From positions 44,478 to 108,477 of the forward strand of contig JAMKCH010084935.1 in assembly GCA_023653785.1 (NCBI GenBank): DNA of 64,000 bases, read 5' to 3'. Below the pieces are notes generated by a model. It was given only the letters and a program-made list of their open reading frames with translations, was not told the DNA's origin and did not search any database. Both the position numbers and the translations under genes were made by a program. The stretch comes from Ophioderma brevispina. Lineage: Eukaryota; Echinodermata; Ophiuroidea; Amphilepidida; Ophiodermatidae. Each line of letters starts with the position of its first letter. Position 1 is the stretch's first letter. This document shows positions 32,640-43,689 of the stretch, one piece after another.

Positions 32640-34440
32640 TTTTGCAATGCATGTAGAAAAATTATTATTCACATTATCAGCCATCTCAATTAAAATACAT
32701 CATTAATGGTACATTAAAATATTACTCATTAAAATTACTCAATATAATGGAATGCAACCCGATTACACTTCATTTTATTGAGTAGATAGAGGAAATTATT
32801 TTCCTTTCAATTCCACTAACGAAAGATGTTTAATATCAGAAAATCATCATTCTGCATTTTCAATAAATACCACTTTGATAATCAGAATTATGGCAATTTG
32901 AATTGAAATTAAACGTCAGAAGTCTTTGAAATACAAGTTAACCATTGAGCACCGCAATAGAAATGCCGGCAAACTGCCATCTTAACCTCAAAATGGTTTG
33001 TATTTTACTCATAGAAAGTTTTCAACTATATTGTACGAGTGCTGTGACTCCAAAGGTGAAACACATACGCAATGATCTGATGACAAAAATCAAATAATAT
33101 CCATGGGAATGTCAATTTCATTTCAAATTGTACCAATAGACACTCCGAAGTCGTTTGTTTTTACGATTTTTAGAAACATCATTTGACACTAATTGCCAAT
33201 ATACTCTTCCTATAGTTATTCGTTATTTGAAAGTAGTAAGCCTACATGAATCTTGTATTTAATTTCAGTGACATTATTGGAGCTACTGAAAACTTAATAA
33301 CTATAAATGTGAAAGATACAATATGATTAAAGAGTTGTTTTTATTTGTTTTTATTTTATTGAAAATAGAAGTATTAATTCTAAAATACGTGTTGTATGTG
33401 TCGAATTCAAATGATTTTCGTCCGAACGCCTCGGAAAATTAATTACAAATATAAATGACTTGATAGTAAGATAAAGCTTTCTTCTTGATAAAATAGTGAT
33501 CTTTGATTCATTTTACTCTGCACAAAGTATCAGAATATACACCTTCAAACTATAAACAGATAAATCACAACTTCTTCCTCTTAACGTTTATGGTAGTTAT
33601 TATGTCCAATAATTTCAAAAACCAGGGTTTCAAACGTTAGACATACACTTTGGATGTCCTTAGGGTATTTACACATGTAGGCTGATGCTGCAATTAGGAA
33701 ATACATCAAAATACTGTAAATTTTATGTCCAATTACAAGGCGTGAAAAAACCACTACAACTGAGCTTTTATTCGATTTTTTCGAGTACCAACATTATCGT
33801 ACATTATTATGAACTTTCAATTATACTACTACTAAGTACTAAGGTTTGTAGGAAAAATACTATACAATTTACAAGAAAATTCTGGCAGCAATTCTGCTAA
33901 CAAAACCCCGTAAAATACAGCTTTTACAGGTTTCCATTCAAATTAATATATTTATATCTGGGTGAAATATATTTTACATTAAATATTAAGTATTTGATTA
34001 AATCAATTCTAATTCCAAAATAAAAAATAGAACCTCATCAGTCCTCTTTTCGAGCTCCATATTTTGCCTGTAAGAGATGATGACGGCTAGAAAATCATAC
34101 AAAAGCATAGTCATTTCTAGCGCCCTCCGCAGGCAAAAGTATGTTGAACATGTTCAATACCACCGTCTGAGGCGATCGATCGACTCTTTTTGAGTACGCC
34201 AAACAGGCGAATACGCATTCGTCTCCTTTGACATAGAAACAGAGGACGTTTTTTTTAGTTTTTGCAAACAGATCAATCACTTTATAATTAAATTTGACAA
34301 GGAAAACAAAGGATACTTGAATTGAAAGCGTGCTCAAAATGAAGAACGTTTCAATGTCCACAATGTACACATAAAATAATTTTCCTAAATGTTTCAAATT
34401 TTAGATATGAAAGTTCATAATTCTCTAAAACTTCAATCGC
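32640..34440. other. AT-rich intron, nothing recognised
   Basis: Continuation of the intron between A1 and B1. No repeats longer than about 20 bp, hairpins or coding pattern seen, except a weak inverted relative of the 28.6-kb repeat near 33,890-33,940. Confidence 0.4.
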
Positions 34441-34524
34441 CGATATCTCGAAATGTCACTTTTGGTCGATTGGCCTGTTTGGAAGATTCGTGACGATATC
34501 TATCGCTCCTCTACCAACCCCGCC

Positions 34525-34596
34525 ATATAGCTTAATTGGCAAGAGCGCCGTGCTGGTAATACGAGATCGCCGGTTCGAATCAGGCCAAACCCACAT
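34525..34596 (+). ncRNA. tRNA-like sequence (Thr-type anticodon arm), SINE or tRNA pseudogene
   Basis: TAGCTTAATTGGCAAGAGC (A box/D arm), a CTGGTAA anticodon loop on a partly paired stem, and GCCGGTTCGAATCAGGC (T arm, 4 of 5 pairs). The acceptor stem does not pair and no 3' structure follows, so a tRNA-derived SINE head or tRNA pseudogene is more likely than a functional tRNA. Confidence 0.5.
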
Positions 34597-34830
34597 TTTT
34601 TTCAACACTCATGTGCGATGGCCACCTCCAGGGAAAGATTGATCAATATACATCCTTGTCTACCTGGAGAACTATGTAGTTAAAATGTTCACGGGAAATT
34701 GTATAGTAAACTGTATTGTTCAAAATTTCTTCCTCAAACATTTCCAGGATTTAAAATTTGCAGGAAAAAGTCACACGCAAAATATGTTTATCTTATAGGA
34801 ATAAAAAACTTACATCGTCTATACAATTAC

Positions 34831-34896
34831 TTAAAATCACTCTCCCAGTAGAAGGTCGTCCCATTTCGCACATGATACAGAGTGACGACAATATTT
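34831..34896 (-). pseudogene. Possible relic or alternative B-type F5/8C exon
   Basis: Between an AG (GTGGGCTGAG) and a GTAATT donor lies a 66-nt open stretch reading NIVVTLYHVRNGTTFYWESD. It resembles the middle strand of F5/8C domains (VxxYSxDGxTF) and sits just downstream of A1, where the middle exon would be expected. Its phase (2-2) does not fit A1 or C1, and the 0-0 frame contains a stop, so it cannot replace B1 as it stands. Upstream in the same frame the text GWYSYKFTCLRGLR is also open. Weak call. Confidence 0.22.
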
Positions 34897-35259
34897 CTCA
34901 GCCCACGTAGACAAGTGAATTTATAAGAGTACCACCCGATCTTCAGCCTCGACCCCACCATACACCCCATTTTGGTTTGTGGTAGAGATTTTTTATCTCA
35001 TTTCATCTGCAAATATCTTGGCTGGACTCAATATTATTATGATGCTGTAAGCTTTAATTTGGCTTGTTTACGGTTACCGGAAAATATTTGTAGAGTAACC
35101 TATGATCTATTGTTATACACTTATATACATAATTACTGCTCACGTTAAAAATAGTGTATCGTATTCGAATGAAATTTTGGAAGTGAGGTACGTTTGTGAT
35201 GGCCTTCCGTATGAAACACAGAAAATTGGTTTCCACGTATTCTGAAAACCTCTTCTTAC

Positions 35260-35474
35260 CTTTCCATCTAGAACAAACCCCGTTAAATTAGACTTCTCCA
35301 AAAACGTCACTCTTATCCACGAATCCGTATCAGTAGATTTAGGGATCCACCCAGATCCCACCTTTAGTCTACTTTGTGATGAATCATGTCGGGGTTGAAA
35401 AGTACTGGCATTAAGCTGAGAATCTAAGATGTCGCCTGACTGCAAACCCATGCGTAGTGTGCGACTAGTCTCGT
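35260..35474 (-). CDS. Exon 4 (A1): N-terminal half of F5/8C (discoidin-like) domain 1
   Basis: A 215-nt exon, phase 1 to phase 0, with acceptor ATGCTTGTAG and donor AAG|GTAAGA. It shows the N-terminal signature of coagulation factor 5/8 type C domains: MGLQSGDILDSQLNAS, then SRLKVGSGWIP, a WIRVTFLE strand and LTGFVLDGK at the end. These domains fold as beta-sandwiches whose loops bind lipid, glycans or protein. The usual domain-opening cysteine is missing (sequence before the motif is DETSRTLR). It follows EGF 1 directly in phase. The next recognised exon (B1) is 8.7 kb away across the tandem-array intron. Confidence 0.87.
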
Positions 35475-35774
35475 CTACAAGCATTAAAAAACAAAATGTA
35501 TTACGGTAGTTTATTCTACACAACAGTAACATTAAAAAAGATTTATCTATTTGGTCATGTTTTATATTGAAAAAAGTTAAGATCGTATTTGTCATAAATT
35601 ACATATACACAACTCCAGCGCATTTAATTTGCATGAAATCGGTAAAGCTTCCCATAATAATACTACGAGTTCTGAATATCGTTGAGTGATTATATCTTAA
35701 GACACGGACATAAGATTAGCTCTAAAGAGAAAAACATAACATCCAACTAAGAGAAAAGAAAAGTAGGTGGATAA

Positions 35775-37380
35775 TATCTCTGATGGAACACTGAGTGAAG
35801 ATGAGAGAAGGGTACTCTCTAAAGGTTTGAATTTTGCTGTATCACCTTAAACATCTTCCAGTTGCTGAATTCATCACTTGTGTAAAATGTTGAACAATCC
35901 TGACGAGGTTGAAGTGGTTCAAGCTGAGGCAATACGTATTCTTAATATAAGGCTAGTAACCCTCCAAAAAGCAATATCTCTAAGAAGGAGAGGGTCGCCA
36001 TTGACACTTTCAAACAAGGTGAGAGTATAGTCATTCTTCCAGCAGATAAAGGGAAGTCAACCGTTGTAATGAACGAAAGTAATTACATAAGAAAAGTTAG
36101 GAGCTGCTTGGTGATACCAACACATACAAAAAAACTCAGAAAAAATCCAACCAACAAACATAAGCAGCAACTCATTGCTATCCTCAGTAAATTGTGAGAT
36201 TTTCGTCATCTCTGATGACCAAGGTGGTAAACAGACTGCCACTTCAAAAGAGGAATACTGGAAGATGTAACCTACATCTGAAACTATTATGGTCTGCCCA
36301 AAATACACAGGGCTTCTATCCCCCTGAGACCCATTATCTCTAGTATTGGGTCCATAACGTACGACACTGCAAACTTTTGCGCACAAATCATATCACCGTT
36401 GGTTGGCAAAACACCGTATCACATTAAGAACACTATGGACCTTGTCAATAAGCTAAAAACATAAAGCTGGATGATGATGGGGAGGGAATTGTTTCTTATG
36501 ATGTGACAGCTCTGTTTACAAGTGTCCCAGTTAATGAAGCCCTGGAAGTGATTAGGAGCAAACTCAATAATGACAGTACTATGCATGAGAGATGCATCAT
36601 GAACCCAGACCAAATTGTAGAACTTCTCAGGTTTATCATCACTATTTATTTCACCAAAATTATGTGTACCAACAGATAGAGGGCGCTGCGAAGGGATCGC
36701 CTTGTAGTCCATTAACAGTTAATCTTTTCATGGAGTATTTTGAGGAGAAAGCCATCCAGTCGTCACCTGTAAGGCCCTCCTTTGGGGAAGGTACGTAGAT
36801 GACACCTTGGTAGTTCTCAAGTGTGCCGACATTGACACCTTCACCCAACATATTAACAATGTCAACTCAGCTATCCAGTTCACGGTTGAAAGGGAAAAAA
36901 ACGGCAAACTTCCCATGTTGGACACTCTCATGCAGTGCAAGCCAGGTGGCTCCATCAAGGTGACTGTGTATCAAAAGCCTACACATACCAACCAATACCT
37001 GTCTTTTCAGTCACATCATCCACTCAGCATAAACTCTCTGTTGTCCGTACTTTAATGCACAGAGCAGACACATGTATCACAGAAGATGAAGAAAAGATCA
37101 TTGAAAAAGGCAACATCAAGAAGTCTCTCAAAATGTGTGCTATACTGATTCGGCCTTTAATGTTGCCTGTCCTACCACCACTAAACAGCCCATGCAGACA
37201 ACATGAATCCATGCAGGCACATTTTCTTGAAAATGGATAACATGTTCAACAATCGGCCCGGTAAGCGGAGGATAAAAACAATTCAGATTCCTTTTTATCT
37301 GGGAGTACAGGGCCATTGTTATATTATCAGGCATTTGAGAAGATTTCAGGTGTTATCACCTCATGTTTTGCTGCGGTCTA
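35775..37380 (+). mobile_element. Penelope-like element (reverse transcriptase), degenerate
   Basis: In order on the plus strand, across several frames: VLSKGLNFAVSP, ILPADKGKSTVVMNESNYIR, GIVSYDVTALFTSVPVNEAL, SPCSPLTVNLFMEYFEE, DDTLVVLK, FTVEREKNGKLPMLDTL and VTVYQKPTHTNQYLSFQSHH. This is the characteristic Penelope-like RT with its PADKG, LFTSVP and KPTHT motifs. The YVDD-type catalytic Asp pair is visible. Frameshifts and stops break it, and a GIY-YIG endonuclease is not seen. It begins about 300 bp downstream of exon A1's acceptor side and lies antisense to the host gene. Confidence 0.85.
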
Positions 37381-37439
37381 CTGTGATGTATCCTCTATTT
37401 TGTGATTACAAATATTATTTGATTTTACTTCTCTCTTTT

Positions 37440-38440
37440 TCTTCAGAAACGATTTCTCACTTTATTAGAATTAGAACTTGGTGAAACGTAAGTTCCTGCA
37501 TCTGTGTGTGTTAAGAACCTAGAGATCGTGTTCGATTCCACATTGAGCAATGGTTTGTGCTATCTGTAAGAGTGTGAACTACCACACGTTATGTTCGTAG
37601 GTTTATACGTTAATGGCTGTAATCATGCTGTAGGTCACGCATTGATTACTCCAACTCTTTACTATATGGTGACAAGGAAATGCCTCAGAAAAGAGCCCAG
37701 CACTTGCAAAATAAAGCTGCGTTTGGTGTTTACATGCCTTCAAGACCAGTCTTCGTCACATCTTCTGAGTACTCTCCACTTGCTGCCAGTTAAAAAGTGA
37801 ATGGATATAAAATCCTGCTTAATATGTCTATCAATCTTTTCATTATGCTCCACTCTACATCAGCAACGCTACCAATTTGTATGATGGGTGTAATGGGCGT
37901 GAACTCCGGTCTTCTTCTGACGCTACAAGACTTATTATACCTCATACCATGTGTAGATTTTTTTACTTTGATTTCATTTAATTTGATCCGCCTACGAGTC
38001 TGGAATAAGCTTCCAGTTAAAAACAAGCACCATCCACCAATGTCATTAAAGACACTATCAGTGATTTGCTAAATCAGAAAATCGAAAAAATCATCAAAAA
38101 TCAGATTTTTGCATGTATGTAACAAGTACAGGTATCCTAACATACCCTGCAAATGATATGACCAGAAGCAACCTAATAAGGACAGAATCGGAAATTTTAG
38201 TCATTACTGTCCGTTCGGACACTTACTACAACACGTAATTGAATGGGGAATCATATCATGGAACACTGCCTTTTTCTTCCTTTTCTGTCAATTCTACAGG
38301 TGGAAAAGGTAACTTATGAGAATTCTACAGAATTATCCTTCACTTTGAAGCTATTCCTGCAAATTTCAAATATTTTTCAAATCACTGATAGTGTCTTTAA
38401 ACGGCTGCTGAAAACACACTTATATTCTGAAGTTTAAAAT
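37440..38440 (+). mobile_element. LINE remnant (CR1/L2-like RT C terminus)
   Basis: Remnants in order: SRIDYSNSLLYG, LQNKAAFGVY, KVNGYKILL, RLRVWNKLPVKNKHHP and, after about 250 bp, FKRLLKTHLYSEV. These match the distal part of CR1/L2 LINE polyproteins (CRLDYCNSLL, QNxAAR, FKILL, WNxLP, FKxxLKTHLF). Many frameshifts. Directly follows the Penelope-like element. Confidence 0.7.
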
Positions 38441-38695
38441 ATTTGATATATTTAAGCCTTTTTCTGTATGTTTTTGATCAATTCTGATCAAATATTTTAT
38501 TCTCATCAGTATTACTATAACAAACATAATTCTAAGTATTGGTATTGTCATGCAACGTGTCGTGTAAACGCAACACTCAACATTTTACGTTGTCTAATCA
38601 CGAAGGAATATTACTTATTCCAAAATTGATATATGATCTTTCAAATACGATACGGTATTCAAACTCTCCTTAAACAAATTAAAAGCAATAATTAC

Positions 38696-38818
38696 TTCTA
38701 TCACAAAACTCTCCGGCTACTTCTGTCGATGGACAAAAGCATTTTGTAGCACCATTTTCTAAAGGAACACACAGCGCATCCGGATGGCAAGGATTATTGT
38801 CACAAACCAAGCTGTACG
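38696..38818 (-). CDS. Exon 3: EGF-like module 1
   Basis: A phase 1-1 exon of 123 nt with a good acceptor (TTCCTTTACAG) and a GTAATT donor. It encodes an EGF module with six cysteines spaced C-4-C-5-C-9-C-1-C-9-C, beginning CDNNPCHPDALC and containing CFCPS near its C-terminal half. The calcium-binding N-terminal signature (D/N-x-D/N-E/Q) is absent, so it is a non-calcium EGF. The symmetrical phase is usual for EGF exons. It joins exon 4 through an AAC Asn codon. EGF modules of this type act as spacers or ligand-contact modules in extracellular receptors. Recognition of the module is secure; its partner is unknown. Confidence 0.88.
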
Positions 38819-39120
38819 CTGTAAAGGAAACAAAGATCGGATAATAATACCGGTGCTTCAAATGTATTTTTAAATGAGGAAGCCCTCAGTTTTCAAAATT
38901 AAAACTTACAGATTGCGTATCAAATCCATCAATAGGCGGCGGAGTATTTGACATTCGAACATTTCACTGTGTATATATTGTAATTTGCATGCAACCTAGA
39001 CAGGGAAAGCGATAATTACTTACATTTAATTAGTCAAATGTCTTTTGAAAAATAAATTAATGTGAAAGATCTCTGGATATGGTCTCTTCATTATCCACAA
39101 AAATACATGTTTTAAATCTC

Positions 39121-39515
39121 AATCGTTTTGCGAAATCATCATCATCATCATCATCACCATCATCATCAACAACAACCACCAACAACAACCTACAACCACC
39201 AATCGTGTAAAGGCTTCGAGTTTTTGAGAAATCATCATCACCATCATCATCATCATCATCACCATCATATCATCATCATCATCATCAACAACATCACCAT
39301 CATCATCATCGTCGTCATCATCACCACCATCATCATCTGCAGCAGCAGCAACGACAACCAACCACCAACAACCAACAACCACCAATCGTGCAAAGGCTTC
39401 TAGTTTTGCGAAATCATCATCTTCATCATCATCATCATCAACAACAACCACCAACAACCAACAACCACCAACAACCAACAACCACCAACAAAACCAACAA
39501 CTACATCAACAACAA
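39121..39515. repeat. CAT/CAA microsatellite mosaic with a repeated anchor
   Basis: Blocks of (ATC)n and (CAA/CCA)n are separated by a recurring anchor, AATCGTG.AAAGGCTTC.AG followed by TTTTG.GAAATCATCATC, at about 39,200 and 39,384 (partial at 39,121). This is a higher-order unit of about 185 bp. It lies 30 bp from the donor of exon 2, in the intron on the minus strand. His- or Asn-rich frames here are repeat shadows. Confidence 0.85.
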
Positions 39516-39544
39516 TCTCAACTACGAAATATACATTGACTTAC

Positions 39545-39607
39545 ATGTCGTATCGGGTGGTGCCGCTGTAGTCATTCTAGATGTTTGTCCCGTTGTTACT
39601 TTAGAAC
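39545..39607 (-). CDS. Exon 2: Thr/Ser/Pro-rich linker
   Basis: A 63-nt exon between a TTTTCAAG acceptor and a T|GTAAGT consensus donor, phase 1 at both ends. It encodes SKVTTGQTSRMTTAAPPDTT, rich in Thr, Ser and Pro. This is the kind of segment that is often O-glycosylated between a signal peptide and the first folded module. Phase joins exon 1 (Gly) and exon 3 (a TCG Ser codon) without a break. It lies directly beside a CAT/CAA microsatellite mosaic. No domain is recognised. It could be an alternatively used linker exon, since removing it leaves the frame intact. Confidence 0.6.
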
Positions 39608-39619
39608 CTTGAAAAGCAA

Positions 39620-42358
39620 TAACAAAGATGTAATACTTTCTTCATTTTGAATCGTACTCACTGATATTAAAACCACAAAGGTTATAGACCGATCAAACAG
39701 TGTGCATAGCGTGGGAAACATTCATACGGCGTCGTGTTCTTGTGTTAAACGCCATTTTCGTCGTCTGCTGAATTTAACGTCGCCGGCGACGCTAAATTAT
39801 AAAATCGTTTACCCATAAGGAAGCTGATTTGGTCTTAATCATTTCGGGTGAGGTGAGGGCTTTTGTATATAAAAGCCTTACAACCATGCAAAAATATCGA
39901 TTTTGAAAAATCTTGAGGGCGCACTATTTTTCAAATGTGCCAGTGTCTCTTTAAACAAAATGTGTACTTGTGTTTGACATTGCCATGATAACGCCAAAAC
40001 ATCCTATGTGCATGTGGACCAGTTCTACAGGAGAGCAATATTTTGGTGTTATACTAATGTCACATTCCTATTTTTTGATGTTTTTTCTATATATCTAATT
40101 AAGAACTATATCTCAACATTATAGTGATAATCCTATCAAAATTCGTATATTTGGAAAATTTTCGTTAAAATTCTGTATCGTATGTTCAGATAGGTTCATG
40201 CGCAGATCTGCAAGAATATTGTATTAGTGGGGGACTGTAGTGCACAGATCTCTTGTAAGTGTGCGAATCTGGATAAATTTGTGAATTTTGGTACACAAGT
40301 ACTTTATACCTTGATAATCAAAAAAAATTGATGGAAGCACTTTCCACACCCCTTTCATGACCCCAGCTTTGATTTCAAGGTTACACAAGGGTAAAATATT
40401 AAAATGTTCAAATTGCGTTGAAAAGCACACCATGATGTTTGTCTGGTTACAAGGATCCCAAAAAGGATCCCAAAAAAGTTTATACTACCTATGGCTTATA
40501 ATTTTGCAATTATGGGGTAAAAACTTGTCAAATTTGTGAAACGTCAATTTTAGTTTGTACAGGGGTCAAAAGTTCAAAGTTGCTCCAATTCTTGTAAAAC
40601 TTGGCTCAAATTTTTCATTCAGCCCATAGATTGAAATATATGAATAGGTTTGACTACCTCATCGAGAAATCTCTGAGTCGACCCTTTAAATGCTCCAGTT
40701 TCTGAGGGGTTTTGTTTGTAATTACATTACCTTTTGGACTTGTCATGGGCTTGGAAGTCCTGAGAGCTGGTAGTTTGCTCATGATATGGGCAGAAATCCT
40801 GTCCCCTAAGAAAGACTTCTTCATTCCCCTATTGCTTCCATTGCTATGTTGACTCAGAGGACAAGGCTAGGTTTTATATGGTTTGCCACGTGCTTGCGAG
40901 ACCGTTTGGAGAAACCCGCTTTAAGAAATGGGTTGGATGTCTCTGTGTCTATATCGCTTTCGTCCCTTAATACCATTTTTGCCACTTTTCAAAAAGCATG
41001 GAGCGTACCCATTCTCTTGATTTAGGGGAAATTGCCCCAATAGATCTAAGAAGATAAATAATGCTAACTCTCTTTTTGCGGTGATCCGTCAGGTTTGGTA
41101 GTCATTTTCCTCCTAGGGCGTAGGTATAAATATAACATTAGGTTCTGGACAGCAAGATCCTACAATATGGCGGCATCTTGAATTTCAAAATGGCAGCAAA
41201 CACAAGCTAGGTAAACGTTTTGCATTAGCCAATACGGGGATCCTAGTGTCACATCATGGGCATATGCTCTGCATTTCTCTGTCTATAACATGAAAGGCGT
41301 TGGATAGCGATCCTAACCATATGGCACGGCACAGGCGCACCTGTTACAGCCTTTTCGGATTCAGCACCCTCAAAATACCCTAAAACACTTGCTTAACCAC
41401 TTTTAATCATAAAATGCCTCCAGCACTTTAATGGATCCAATTTTCATTATTTGATATGACTATTTCCGCAGGGATGCAATGCGTAACACTTTTAGCAGTA
41501 TATATAGTATATATAGGTTGTGGATCTCATTTTAATTGAATCCCAGATGGCTCTCAATGAATCATATACAGAAACATTCTGTCACATAGAATCAAGCCTA
41601 TTAGATTTTATTGAAATACTTACATTGAAGTAATAGTGGGGTGAACAACTTTAGATTTAACTCTCTCCATTGAATCTAGTTTGAACTTTGTGTCTAGTTG
41701 TACCGGGTAGTACTATAGAATTGTTAGGGACAATAGTGGTACAACGGCTGTTAGTCCAGGGCCTGGGTGGAATGACCAAACCATAGTAATTGGTATGCAG
41801 TGTCTAAGGCTTTCCTTGTCTGTGCTATTGTGAGGTGTAACATTCTTTAAGATAATCCTAGCCAGTTTATGTGGGTTGGGTAGAGAGATAAATCCTCTCT
41901 GCTTTACCATCATCTGTGACTGGTCACACTCTCAAGGGTTTTCCAGTTTAGGCAGGCATGCCCGATTTAGATTTTTTCTTTGAAGCACTTGGCATGGGAT
42001 CATTTTCCAGGGGAAAAGCCCATAGTAGCCTGAGGCCAAATTATAGATGTGTATTCATTACTCTACCGTTGTCTTAAGTGTGGAGACATATATTGCCTAG
42101 TACCAGCTCTACTGAGTCTGATGAGGGCGCTGTTTGTTGCGGCGTTGGAGGCCGACACCTAGTAAAGCTTATGACGGGCTTGGCCAAACATGACTTCCCT
42201 GAGATGATTCATTGTAAGTAATTAGTTTAAATTAGGGTGATATCTATAGAAGTTATTCAATAATAGAAGCTTAATTTGGTGTATTTTTTTTATAACAATA
42301 TCTTTTGGAAGTTCCAATTGACTGTATTTGGACATTTTAGATTTTAATAAAATCTAAA

Positions 42359-42389
<31 letters not shown>

Positions 42390-43680
42390 GAATATTTAAA
42401 ATTTGAAATGCTTGAGCATGTGTCAAATGTTTAATTTTCGCAAGCAGTAAACTACTGAGTTTATTTTATAAGTTACCAGAATATTAGAATGTCTGATAAG
42501 ACATCAATTTATAGTAATATAATGGTTTGACATTTCATCTTGAAGTCCAGTTCTGTAAAAACAAAAACAGAACCGTAAATCAGTAGCTGCAATATTGTTG
42601 TAACCAATGATTTATTTTAATTTAGGCAGTTTAATGAATATCAAAAATGCATTATAAACATCGTTTGGCATTTTAATTGAATCAAAGTATTTAAAATTTG
42701 GCTTCCTTATTTCTCAATCAATACAGTGCCACCATTTTATGATTTGGTTGGATTTTTTGGGACCAAGTCCATGTATTCTACCTGAGTTGATACATCACTA
42801 GTTATAGCATCTTCTATTCGACTAGCAAGAGTTGGAACTTACAAGGGAGAACTTTACCTTATGAACATTAAAACATCAAACCTACTAGAACTGTACATTT
42901 ACTTGAAGTTCAATGTAAACGTGATCGTTGTACTGCTGGAAGGACTACTTTAACATGTGCACAAGTAAACGAGAGCTCTGGTAATATAATTAAATTCCAT
43001 CTATATAGGTATGCTCATCCATTTCTTGATAAGGTAAATCATTGATATATTCATAACCTTTTGGAAAACAGTAAAATTTAATCTTACGACAATATGAAAG
43101 TTTAATTCAAGAATGCCAGCCATTTGGTTTTATTAAATCAGTTGGATCCAAGATGCCACAAAATATGTATTATTGAAGATTGAAGAAACACAACTTTATT
43201 AAATTATATATTGTAAATTTTATACTTGGTTGTTATTGCTCATTGATTTGTTGTATCTTGTCGGATAGCCACTAGGCTAACAAGCAAATTGTAGCCTGCC
43301 CTTTTTGTAGGTGACAATTCAGCATATTAAAATAGACAAACTAACATGTGCATTGAATACCAACATTAATAACATTGAGCATGCCATAACCTTATTAAAA
43401 AAAGTCCCTTTCATATTTTCAAACATTTTCAATTATCTGCGAGCTATATATATTCTATTTTTGTTAGGCGTAACCAGGTTTTTATATTTTATGCGTCAAG
43501 TAAAGTCATGACATCTTAGCTTTATTTTGCATAGACAATACATTTTTATACCATCAACGAGGAAAAGGTGGACTAGGGCTAAATGTGCTTCTGAAGAAGC
43601 ACTTATGTCAGCATGCAATGTTTCTAGTGAACCTGTTAATTTGAACGGAGGGTTATTTTGAGTAAGTAAGGCAGAAGATG
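39620..43680. other. First-intron sequence, nothing recognised
   Basis: Part of the 19-kb first intron. I see a GGATCCCAAAAAGGATCCC near-duplicate at 40,453-40,472, a poly(A) run at 42,363-42,386 and short chance frames only. Confidence 0.4.
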
Positions 43681-43689
43681 TAATTTACA

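Noticed and set aside
34525..34596. Functional tRNA-Thr gene
   Set aside because: D and T arms and an anticodon loop are visible, but the 7-bp acceptor stem does not pair and the anticodon stem is imperfect. Kept as a SINE head or pseudogene.
39119..39500. Asp- and His-rich frames on both strands
   Set aside because: Translation of the CAT/CAA microsatellite in every frame. No splice signals or conserved flanks support coding.
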